From NCBI RefSeq assembly GCF_002261185.1, contig NZ_NEVQ01000013.1, forward strand, positions 682,001 through 746,000: DNA of 64,000 bases, in the 5' to 3' direction. The notes under the pieces were generated by a model, which saw only the letters and a list, made by a program, of their open reading frames with translations, was not told the origin of the DNA and did no database searches. The translations under genes were made by a program, and so were the position numbers. Of the stretch, positions 29,382 through 36,519 are shown piece after piece. Position 1 is the first letter of the stretch, and every line of letters begins with the position of its first letter. Origin of the DNA: Bordetella genomosp. 4 (GTDB taxonomy: Bacteria; Pseudomonadota; Gammaproteobacteria; Burkholderiales; Burkholderiaceae_B).

Positions 29382-30356
29382 TCAATCGATGTGTACGTTG
29401 CCGGCCTTGATGACCTCGGCCATGCGTTGGGAATCGGCTTTCAGGCGCGCCTCGAATTCCTGGGGTGTGGACGACAGGATTTCACTGCCTTGGGCCTCTT
29501 GCGGTTTGCGAAACTCCGGCGTGGCGAGAATGGCGACCATTTCTTTGTGCAGCCGATCGACGATGGGCGCTGGCGTACCGCTACGCACCAACATGCCGCT
29601 CCACGCGATCTGCACGGTGCCAGGCGCGCCGGCCTCCGCCATCGTCGGGACGTCGGGCGCCAGCGGCGAGCGCTTCTCATCGGCTACTGCCAGAATGCGC
29701 ACCTTGCCCGCTTGCGCCACCGGCAACACCGCCGACAGATTGTGGAACATCATGGGAATCTGTCCGCCCATGACATCGGTCAGGGCGGCTGGCCCGCCCT
29801 TGTACGGCACATGTACCAATTTGGTTCCCGTACTGGCCTCGAACTGCAGGCCGGTCAAATGCATGGTGTTGCCGTTACCGGCAGAACCAAACGCCAATTG
29901 ACCAGGTTCAGCCTTTGCCGCCTTGACCACATCGGCCACCGATTTGTATGGCGTCTGAGCACCGACCACCAGTACGTTCGGCGTCTGGTTCGTCAGCGTA
30001 ATCGGCTGAAAATCCTTAAACGGATCAAAGCCCGGCGATTTATAGAGATGCGGATTGACCGCCAGCGTGCTGATCGAGCCGTAGAAAATGGTGTAGCCAT
30101 CGGCCGGACGCTGCGCCACATAGGCCGCCGCGATGTTGCCGTTTGCCCCCGCCCGGTTCTCGACCACGACAGGTTGGCCAAGCCGGGCGGCCAAGGCCTG
30201 CGCGAACGGCCGGGCCACTGCATCGGCAGCGCCGCCGGGAGGCTGCGGCACCACCAACGTGACGGGTTTCTGCGGATAGTCCGCCGCGTGGGCAAGCGGC
30301 ACGGCGGCCAACGCCACCGCGGAAAAAACGGCGCAGCCTAGGCGCGAGATCGTCAT
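29382..30356 (-). CDS. Bug-type (tripartite tricarboxylate transporter) substrate-binding protein
   Basis: A 324-residue periplasmic receptor of the Bug/TctC family with a signal peptide (MTISRLGCAVFSAVALAAVPLAHA). It shows YPQKPVTLVVPQPPGGAADAVARP, ENRAGANGNIAAAYVAQ and the typical VPTMAEAGAPG. AGGAG precedes the ATG. No TctA/TctB membrane genes are nearby, so it is an orphan receptor that must borrow a transporter or act as a sensor. First gene of the sugar-acid operon. Confidence 0.92.
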   Translation of the reverse strand: MTISRLGCAVFSAVALAAVPLAHAADYPQKPVTLVVPQPPGGAADAVARPFAQALAARLGQPVVVENRAGANGNIAAAYVAQRPADGYTIFYGSISTLAVNPHLYKSPGFDPFKDFQPITLTNQTPNVLVVGAQTPYKSVADVVKAAKAEPGQLAFGSAGNGNTMHLTGLQFEASTGTKLVHVPYKGGPAALTDVMGGQIPMMFHNLSAVLPVAQAGKVRILAVADEKRSPLAPDVPTMAEAGAPGTVQIAWSGMLVRSGTPAPIVDRLHKEMVAILATPEFRKPQEAQGSEILSSTPQEFEARLKADSQRMAEVIKAGNVHID

Positions 30357-30410
30357 GGTTTGTCTCCTGTCTGCCAGATTCAGGGTTGTCGTTATCTGCT
30401 TCCGGATCAA

Positions 30411-30447
30411 ATGATACCGGTTTCATTTGTTATGGTACCGGTATCAT
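30411..30447. promoter_or_regulatory. Two GntR/LacI-type operators 21 bp apart
   Basis: ATGATACCGGTTTCAT (30411-30426) and ATGGTACCGGTATCAT (30432-30447) are near-identical 16-bp palindromes of the ATGATACCGGTATCAT type. Starts are 21 bp apart, two helical turns, so two dimers can bind the same face. They lie between the Bug operon and the divergent LacI-family gene and overlap its likely promoter (TATAGT at 30465-30470). Confidence 0.82.
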
Positions 30448-30478
30448 TTTGCACATGCAAGCGGTATAGTTCCGTCCT

Positions 30479-31600
30479 ATGACGCAAGCACCCCCGCCCT
30501 CTCCTGACTCTGACCAAGCGGCCGATCCCCCCGCGGAATCTCAGCCACGGTCCCGCACCCGTCCCAAACTGGGTCATTACACGATCCATGACGTGGCCGC
30601 CCTGGCCGGCGTCTCATCTGTCACCGCGTCACGCTATTTCAATGCGCCGCATAAGGTCTCGCAAAAGCTGCGCGAGCGCATCGATGCCGTCATCGCCCAG
30701 ACCGGCTATGCCCCCAATCAGATCGCGCGGCGGCTCGCCTCGACTCATGGCGGCCCTGTCGGTGCGATCATGCAGAACGTCAGCAGCCCTACGTTCGCCC
30801 AGATGGTACGGGGAATGACCGATGCGCTCGAGGCGCAAGGATTGCAATTGCTGCTGGCCAATACCGAGTATTCGGTGGACACTGAATCACGCGCGATTCG
30901 TGCCTTTGTGGGATGGCACCCCAGCGGCCTCATATTGACTCGTGGCGATCACGCCCCTGCCATCGACAGCCTGCTGCAGACCTTGCAGATCCCTATCGTA
31001 GAGGCCTGGGAAATACTCGAAGGCCGCCCGTATCACCAAGTCGGTTTTTCTCAGCACGATGTCGGGCTGATGCTGGCCGAGCATTTCCTGCAGCAAGGCG
31101 CGCGGCGCATCCGCTTTGCCATGGCGCATGGCGCGCACGGCACGCAGGACACGCGCGCCGAACGGCGGGCGCAAGGCTATTCACAGGCCATGCAGCAGGC
31201 GGGGCTCAGCAGCGACATCGTGCGCGTCGCGGCTGACGATGACTACGCGGCGGGCTTGGCTCACGCGACACGGTTGGCCCAGGAACCCGCAGAGCAACGC
31301 CCCGAGGCCGTCATCTTTGCGCACGATCATCTGGCGCTGACGGCACTGTTGCGCGCGCCTACATTGGGTCTATCCATACCGCGCGACTGCGCGATCGCAG
31401 GCTTTGGCGATGTCCCGCTGGCCAGCATAGTCGAACCCGGACTGACCACGGTACGCACGCAACCCTACAAAATCGGCGAGCAAGCCGCCGCCACGCTAGT
31501 GACTGCCATGCAAAACGCTGCGGGGGAGATCACTGCCCCCACCGTCCATCACGTGCCCTGCGAGTTGGTCGTGCGCAACAGCAGCCGGCTTCGGGCTTGA
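30479..31600 (+). CDS. LacI-family repressor (GntR-like) of the sugar-acid operon
   Basis: A 373-residue LacI/GalR regulator. A Pro/Ser/Arg-rich 35-residue leader precedes the HTH IHDVAALAGVSSVTASRYFN (about residues 40-59); the periplasmic-binding-like sensor domain follows (GGPVGAIMQNVSSPTFAQM, AIAGFGDVPLASIVEPGLTTV). Two operators lie immediately upstream, supporting autoregulation and control of the divergent operon. No ribosome site is seen; a -10-like TATAGT ends 8 bp before the ATG, hinting at a leaderless or very short-leader mRNA. Confidence 0.92.
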   Translation: MTQAPPPSPDSDQAADPPAESQPRSRTRPKLGHYTIHDVAALAGVSSVTASRYFNAPHKVSQKLRERIDAVIAQTGYAPNQIARRLASTHGGPVGAIMQNVSSPTFAQMVRGMTDALEAQGLQLLLANTEYSVDTESRAIRAFVGWHPSGLILTRGDHAPAIDSLLQTLQIPIVEAWEILEGRPYHQVGFSQHDVGLMLAEHFLQQGARRIRFAMAHGAHGTQDTRAERRAQGYSQAMQQAGLSSDIVRVAADDDYAAGLAHATRLAQEPAEQRPEAVIFAHDHLALTALLRAPTLGLSIPRDCAIAGFGDVPLASIVEPGLTTVRTQPYKIGEQAAATLVTAMQNAAGEITAPTVHHVPCELVVRNSSRLRA

Positions 31601-31667
31601 ACCGCGAGGTTTTCGCATAACCCGGTAAAATACTGGATTACCCTAGATCGGCCCATGCCGTTCTCGC

Positions 31668-32300
31668 ATGACTTATTCCGCCAAAGAAATCTTCAAAACC
31701 CTGCAAGGCGAAGGCGCCCAGGCGGGGCGTGCCGCCGTGTTCTGCCGATTCGCCGGCTGCAATCTCTGGTCGGGCCGCGAGGCCGACCGGGCTAGTGCCG
31801 CCTGTACGTTCTGTGACACGGATTTCGTCGGCACTAATGGCGAGGGTGGCGGCAAATTCGCCACGGCCGCCCTGCTCGCCGATACCATCGCGGCGACATG
31901 GGGCCCGGATACCAAGGACCGCTACGTTGTCTTTACCGGCGGCGAACCGCTGTTGCAGCTCGACGAGGCCTTGCTCGAGGCCGTGCACGCGCACGGCTTT
32001 ACCGTCGCCATCGAAACCAACGGCACGCTGCCGCCGCCCCCGGGCATCGACTGGATCTGTGTCAGCCCCAAAGGCACTGCGCCCGTCGTGATCGAACGCG
32101 GCCACGAGCTCAAGCTGGTCTACCCTCAAGCCAATGCATTGCCCGAAACCTACGCTCACCTGGATTTCGAGCATTTTTTCCTGCAGCCCATGGATGGGCC
32201 GGCGCGCGCCGCGAACACCGAGCAGGCCGTTCAGTACTGTTTGCAGCACCCGCAATGGCGGCTCAGCCTGCAAACCCATAAATACATAGGCATTCCTTAA
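31668..32300 (+). CDS. queE: 7-carboxy-7-deazaguanine synthase
   Basis: A 210-residue radical SAM enzyme forming the deazaguanine core of queuosine from 6-carboxytetrahydropterin. The cluster motif is the unusual CX14CX2C type (C in FAGCNLWSG, then CTFC), as described for the Burkholderia multivorans enzyme, instead of CX3CX2C. VFTGGEPLLQLDEALL supplies SAM contacts. It is followed 31 bp downstream by queD, the preceding step of the pathway. Confidence 0.93.
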   Translation: MTYSAKEIFKTLQGEGAQAGRAAVFCRFAGCNLWSGREADRASAACTFCDTDFVGTNGEGGGKFATAALLADTIAATWGPDTKDRYVVFTGGEPLLQLDEALLEAVHAHGFTVAIETNGTLPPPPGIDWICVSPKGTAPVVIERGHELKLVYPQANALPETYAHLDFEHFFLQPMDGPARAANTEQAVQYCLQHPQWRLSLQTHKYIGIP

Positions 32301-32331
32301 TGATGACCCCTCACGCCCAGCGAGGCTTGCG

Positions 32332-32775
32332 ATGATCTCAGTGACTCGCAAGCTGGAATTCGATGCCGGGCATCGCATCCCCGATCACCGCAGCCAATGC
32401 CGCAACCTGCATGGCCATCGCTACGTCCTGGAGGTCACGCTCACCGGCGATATCGTCGATGCACCGGGGGAATCCGACAACGGCATGGTGATGGATTTTT
32501 CGGAAATCAAATCCATCGCCAAGCAGCATATCGTCGACCCCTGGGATCATGCCTTTCTGGTGTATCGCGGCGATGAGACGGTGCGCGGCTTTCTGGACAC
32601 GCTGCCGGGCCACAAGACCGTGGTGCTGGACTGCATCCCCACGGTCGAAAACCTGGCCAGCATTGTCTTTCGCACCCTGGCGCCGCACTATCATGGGCAC
32701 TATGGCGCACAACTGCGCCTGAGCCGTGTGCGCCTGTACGAGACGCCTAATTGCTGGGCGGATTGCGAGGGCTGA
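32332..32775 (+). CDS. queD: 6-carboxy-5,6,7,8-tetrahydropterin synthase
   Basis: A 147-residue PTPS-family enzyme making 6-carboxytetrahydropterin from dihydroneopterin triphosphate for queuosine synthesis. Zinc ligands and catalytic residues appear as FDAGHRIPDH and QCRNLHGHRYVLEV; PTVENLASIVFRTL is also conserved. The preceding queE uses its product. It ends 10 bp from the convergent TRAP receptor gene. Confidence 0.94.
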   Translation: MISVTRKLEFDAGHRIPDHRSQCRNLHGHRYVLEVTLTGDIVDAPGESDNGMVMDFSEIKSIAKQHIVDPWDHAFLVYRGDETVRGFLDTLPGHKTVVLDCIPTVENLASIVFRTLAPHYHGHYGAQLRLSRVRLYETPNCWADCEG

Positions 32776-32785
32776 AGCCTCCTTC

Positions 32786-33871
32786 TCACAGGCCTTTCTC
32801 TCGCGTTGCCATCAGATAGTTTTCGGCCGCGCCATCGTTCACGCTGTTCCACAGCAGTTGATCCGCCCGAAACTCCCGCCACGAGGCAAAGACCTTGGCG
32901 AACTGCGGGCTCTTGGCTGCGTAGTCTTCCAGGACCTGTTTGGTCGCGCTTTGCATCGCATGCATGACCTCGCGCGGCCAGGCTTTCAGCTTGACGCCCT
33001 GCCCGACCAGGCGCTTGAGCGCCACGATATTGTTGGCGTCATATTTGGCCAGTAAATCGTCCGCTGCCATGGCGCTGGCGGCACGCAATGCCTCTTGGTA
33101 GCGAGGCGGCAGTTTGGCCCAGCTGTCGCGATTGATCGCCAGGCACAGGTTCGCTCCCAGTTCCATCACACCAGGACCGTAGTAGTAGCTCGCGACCTTG
33201 GCAAAGCCCAGTTTCTCGTCGTCGTATGGCCCGACAAACTCCACTGCGTCCAGCGCCCCCTTTTCCATCGCGGGATAAATATCGCTGCCCGCGACCTGCT
33301 GCGGAATGGCGCCGAGTTTTTCGTACACCATGCTCAGCATGCCGGGCGTGCGTATCCGCAGTCCCTTCAGATCGTCGACTGTCTTGATTTCCTTGCGAAA
33401 CCAGCCTCCCATCTGCGCGCCCGTATTCCCGCAAGGAATCGCCAAAGCATTGAAGCGCGCATACAACTCGTCCATCAATGCGCCACCTCCGCCATGCAAG
33501 AGCCACGCCATCTGCTGACGTGGCGTCAACCCGAACGGAACCCCGGTATCGAATGCCAAGGCAGGCTCTTTACCGAGATAATAAAAACCCGCCGTATGCC
33601 CGCACTCCGTCGTGCCGTTCTGCACAGCGTCCAGCACCTGTAATGGCGGCACGATCTCGCCTGCAGGGAATCCTCGGATCGTGAATTTCCCGTCCGTCAG
33701 ATCGGAAACGCGCTTAGTCAGGTATTCCGCAGCTCCCCAGACGGTGTCCAGGGACCGTGGAAAACTGCTGGGCATACGCCAATTGATGGCGGGAGCCTCT
33801 TGCGCCACGACAGGCGCAGACAATAGGGCCCCACCCGCCCCTGCCAAAGTTAGGAAACGGCGGCGTTGCAT
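32786..33871 (-). CDS. TRAP transporter substrate-binding protein (DctP family)
   Basis: A 361-residue periplasmic DctP/TakP-type receptor. The N-terminus MQRRRFLTLAGAGGALLSAPVVAQ is a twin-arginine-like signal peptide. The mature part has INWRMPSSFPRSLDTVWGAAEYL, the ligand-clamping region LKGLRIRTPGMLSMVYEKLGA and VEFVGPYDDEKLGFAKVASYYY, close to 2-keto acid receptors. AGGAG precedes the ATG. It lies 13 bp after a class II aldolase gene in one operon; no TRAP membrane genes are in the window. Confidence 0.9.
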   Translation of the reverse strand: MQRRRFLTLAGAGGALLSAPVVAQEAPAINWRMPSSFPRSLDTVWGAAEYLTKRVSDLTDGKFTIRGFPAGEIVPPLQVLDAVQNGTTECGHTAGFYYLGKEPALAFDTGVPFGLTPRQQMAWLLHGGGGALMDELYARFNALAIPCGNTGAQMGGWFRKEIKTVDDLKGLRIRTPGMLSMVYEKLGAIPQQVAGSDIYPAMEKGALDAVEFVGPYDDEKLGFAKVASYYYGPGVMELGANLCLAINRDSWAKLPPRYQEALRAASAMAADDLLAKYDANNIVALKRLVGQGVKLKAWPREVMHAMQSATKQVLEDYAAKSPQFAKVFASWREFRADQLLWNSVNDGAAENYLMATREKGL

Positions 33872-33884
33872 GGCAAAGCTCCTC

Positions 33885-34673
33885 TTAGTCGAGACAGTCA
33901 GGCGCCTCGCGCAAGGCGCGACGGGCGAAATAGGCGAAAGTCAGCTCCAGTATCTTGGGCTTGACCAGAAAATCGTGGGATTCGCGGGCGCGGTCAGCGG
34001 GCACGGATTTGACTGGCCCGATCGCCCGCGCGCGCAATTGCAGCGCGGCGACTTGTTCCAGCCAGATCGCCATCACCGTGGCTTCCTCGACCGATTTGCC
34101 GGCCGTAAGCAGGCCGTGATTCGCCAACAGGATCGCGCGCTTGTTGCCTAATGCCTTGGAGATGATTTCGCCTTCGTCATCGCCGATGGGCAAGCCCGGC
34201 CACTCGGGCAGATAGGCGCAATCATCAAAGAAAGGCGTGGCATCCATGTGTGCCACCACCAGCGGCTCGCCCACCATCGACAGCGCCGACACGGCGGGAG
34301 GATGCGTGTGCACAATGCATTGGACTTCCGGGCGATGGCGATAAATCCAGGCGTGGAAACGATTGGCCGGATTCGGCAGCGATTTGCCGTCCAGAGGATT
34401 GATGTCTTCGTCGATCAGAATCAGCTCGCTCGCACGCGCCTCGTCGGCGCCGATCCCGAAAGGCAGGGTCCAGATCGTGCCAGGCTCATCGCCCCGCGAG
34501 GTGATCTGACCGGCCAGGCCGCCATGCCAATGGCCTTGCGCTGCCAGCATCCGGCAAGCCAGGGCCATTTTTTGCGCGGAGGTCCAATTCGCCGAGGGCG
34601 TCGCGCGCGATTCGATCTCGCGATCGACACGGCTGCGCAGGGCGTCTTTATCTTGAAAAGCGTAATCCGACAT
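33885..34673 (-). CDS. Class II aldolase/adducin-family protein
   Basis: A 262-residue class II aldolase/adducin-fold protein. Zinc-binding histidines are visible in CIVHTHPPAVSALS and, downstream, AILLANHGLLTAGKSVEEA. Proteins of this length in Alcaligenaceae are annotated only as class II aldolases and substrate is unknown. It begins a two-gene operon with a TRAP receptor and is divergent from an XRE-cupin regulator with two palindromes between, so it is probably under that regulator. Confidence 0.87.
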   Translation of the reverse strand: MSDYAFQDKDALRSRVDREIESRATPSANWTSAQKMALACRMLAAQGHWHGGLAGQITSRGDEPGTIWTLPFGIGADEARASELILIDEDINPLDGKSLPNPANRFHAWIYRHRPEVQCIVHTHPPAVSALSMVGEPLVVAHMDATPFFDDCAYLPEWPGLPIGDDEGEIISKALGNKRAILLANHGLLTAGKSVEEATVMAIWLEQVAALQLRARAIGPVKSVPADRARESHDFLVKPKILELTFAYFARRALREAPDCLD

Positions 34674-34729
34674 CTTGATATCCGTTGATTCCAGGGGAGA
34701 GACAACGCGTATCGGCTATCCCGTCCGTT

Positions 34730-34783
34730 TTGCCTAATAGGCAACATGTTGCCCAAAGTACAAATAATTGCCTTTATAGGCAA
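34730..34783. promoter_or_regulatory. Two TTGCCT...AGGCAA palindromes (likely XRE-cupin operators)
   Basis: TTGCCTAATAGGCAA (34730-34744) and TTGCCTTTATAGGCAA (34768-34783) share the half-site TTGCCT. Their centres are about 38 bp apart. A further perfect palindrome GGCAACATGTTGCC (34740-34753) overlaps the first. They lie between the divergent aldolase and XRE-cupin genes. Confidence 0.75.
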
Positions 34784-34869
34784 CGAGGGGAAACCCTCAA
34801 GGCCGCGCTGTGCGTCACGCCTAAAAGTGGCATCATCGCGTTTTCGCCCGAGATAGTTGCCGTCTTTCC

Positions 34870-35466
34870 ATGCCGCCCAAACGTCCACCTCTAGCCGCCA
34901 CGCCCCCCGATGCTCAGCAAGTGGGATTACGTATCCGGGCGACACGGCGCCAGCGCAAGTTGACGCTGACAGCACTAGCGGAGCAAACCGGCTTGGACAA
35001 GGGGTTTCTGTCGCGCCTGGAACGCGGCGAAAAATTCGGCTCGGTCGGCACGCTGCATACGGTGGCGACGGTGTTGGGGACACCGCTCTCCGCCCTGCTC
35101 GGCGAGGCCGATCCCAAAAACGAAATCCATATCGTGCGTGCAGGCGAGCGGCACCGATTGAGCTCGTCAGACACGGAGCCGGGCGAACATACTTATGAAG
35201 CCATCACCATGGGAGCCAGCAACAGCGGTCTGTCGGTTATGGTGGTAGAGGTCGGCACGCATGGCGAACGCACGGTGGCCCACCATGGCGGCGATGAGTT
35301 GATTTTTGTATTGGAAGGCCGCGTCCGCGTGCATTTCGGCGAACATACAGTGCTGCTGGAACGCGACGATAGCGTGCGTTTTCCGGGCTATCTGCCACAC
35401 AGCCTGTGCGCCGAGGGCCGCAAGACCGCGCGGGCGCTCATCATTATCGCCAGCGATCAGACCTGA
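34870..35466 (+). CDS. XRE-type HTH and cupin-domain transcriptional regulator
   Basis: A 198-residue two-domain regulator. Residues 18-75 form an XRE HTH (VGLRIRATRRQRKLTLTALA, LDKGFLSRLERGEKFGSVGTL); residues 120-195 form a cupin (VAHHGGDELIFVLEGRVRVHFGEH, DSVRFPGYLPHSL), which probably senses a small molecule. Two matched palindromes lie upstream in the divergent promoter region, so control of the aldolase/TRAP operon is inferred. Confidence 0.9.
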   Translation: MPPKRPPLAATPPDAQQVGLRIRATRRQRKLTLTALAEQTGLDKGFLSRLERGEKFGSVGTLHTVATVLGTPLSALLGEADPKNEIHIVRAGERHRLSSSDTEPGEHTYEAITMGASNSGLSVMVVEVGTHGERTVAHHGGDELIFVLEGRVRVHFGEHTVLLERDDSVRFPGYLPHSLCAEGRKTARALIIIASDQT

Positions 35467-35556
35467 TAGGGCCTTGCCTGACCGGTGCCCCGCCGCCACG
35501 GAATAATACGCTCGGATCTCGGGTAATGAAGAGCGAGAGTCTCAGTAGAGAGGTCT

Positions 35557-35877
35557 TCAGCCGCCCACGGCAGCCACCCCCACGGATACCGCCGTCTCGT
35601 TCATGAAGCGGGCCATGCGCACATCCAACTCGGTCACGCCATCAGCCGAATGGGTGGACAGGACCACGTCAACGCGGTTGTACACGTTGAACCATTCGGG
35701 ATGGTGATCGAGCTTTTCGGCATACATGGCCACGCGTGCCATGAAACCAAAGGCGGCGTTGAAGTCTTTGAACTGAAAGCTTTTCTGAATGGCGTCACGC
35801 TCGGCATGCGCCCGCCAGCCGGCAAGGCCGGACAGTACGCTCTGCGCGCCGAGCCGGGGTGAGGATGGTTTATTCAC
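35557..35877 (-). CDS. phhB: Pterin-4a-carbinolamine dehydratase
   Basis: A 106-residue PCD/DCoH enzyme recycling the pterin cofactor used in aromatic amino acid hydroxylation. The active-site triad region reads [22 protein letters not shown]. The open frame continues upstream through a repeat, but the GTG at 35877 ([10 protein letters not shown]) has an AGGAG 7 bases ahead and gives the family length; this start is chosen. No phenylalanine hydroxylase gene is nearby. Confidence 0.9.
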   Translation of the reverse strand: MNKPSSPRLGAQSVLSGLAGWRAHAERDAIQKSFQFKDFNAAFGFMARVAMYAEKLDHHPEWFNVYNRVDVVLSTHSADGVTELDVRMARFMNETAVSVGVAAVGG

Positions 35878-35927
35878 AGTAGCGCTCCTGAATAGCGGTA
35901 AAAACCCCCATGCTGCGCCTGCGGCTT

Positions 35928-35970
35928 GCTGCCCCCCAAGGGGCGTCTTTGCCTTGGGGCGGCCCGGGGG
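35928..35970. repeat. GC-rich hairpin repeat between phhB and the MarR gene
   Basis: CCCCAAGG (35934-35941) pairs with CCTTGGGG (35952-35959), with outer GCC/GGC pairs, flanked by C- and G-runs. Sequences of this kind recur in intergenic regions of Bordetella/Achromobacter as I recall; only one copy is seen in this window. Confidence 0.5.
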
Positions 35971-36003
35971 CAAAAAGGACCCAAACATTTTCGCTCAAAT
36001 ATA

Positions 36004-36033
36004 TTGATAGGATGCTAATAAATAGCATACAAT
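36004..36033 (+). promoter_or_regulatory. Promoter of the MarR-efflux operon with embedded operator
   Basis: TTGATA (36004-36009) and TACAAT (36028-36033) are spaced by 18 bp. A perfect inverted repeat ATGCTA-ATAAA-TAGCAT (36012-36028) fills the spacer, the classical place for a MarR repressor to block polymerase. The predicted start site is at or next to the ATG at 36040. Confidence 0.7.
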
Positions 36034-36039
36034 GCATAT

Positions 36040-36519
36040 ATGACGAATCCACACACCGACTCCTGCCTCATGGCGACCACCGCCAGCCTCATGGTGCTAT
36101 CGCGTGCTTATCGCAGCGTAGCGGATAACGCCCTGTCTGAATATGGCTTGTCACAGGCGACCGCCTGGCCCGTCATCCTGACGGGCCGCTTGGGCGATGG
36201 CGTGCGCCAGGGCGCGCTGGCCGAGGCTCTCGGTGTCGAGGGGCCTTCGCTGGTCCGCGTGCTGGATCAATTGGTCTCCTCAGGCCTGATCCAGCGCCGC
36301 GAGGACCCTCATGACCGCCGCGCCCGCACCATCCATCTCACTCCCGATGGCCACGCCCTGCGCGAACAAGTCGAGGGCGTCCTGGTCAAGCTGCGCCGCC
36401 AAATTTTCAAGGATGTGAGCCACGAAGATTTGCAGGCTTGCCTGCGGGTATTCGACACGCTAAAAACAGCGCTAGGCCGCGACGATGCCGTTCCTGTACG
36501 AAAGGAACATCGACCATGA
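36040..36519 (+). CDS. MarR-family regulator of the efflux operon
   Basis: A 159-residue winged-helix regulator: GVRQGALAEALGVEGPSLVRVLDQL is the recognition helix region, LIQRREDPHDRRARTIHLTPDG the wing. Its stop overlaps the start of the FUSC gene (ATGA), so it controls its own operon. There is no ribosome site and the predicted transcription start coincides with the ATG, suggesting a leaderless message. Confidence 0.92.
   Translation: MTNPHTDSCLMATTASLMVLSRAYRSVADNALSEYGLSQATAWPVILTGRLGDGVRQGALAEALGVEGPSLVRVLDQLVSSGLIQRREDPHDRRARTIHLTPDGHALREQVEGVLVKLRRQIFKDVSHEDLQACLRVFDTLKTALGRDDAVPVRKEHRP

Noticed and set aside
29391-30341. 316-codon forward frame opposite the Bug receptor gene
   Set aside because: GC-rich shadow frame, basic and without domain; the reverse-strand gene has signal peptide, ribosome site and family motifs.
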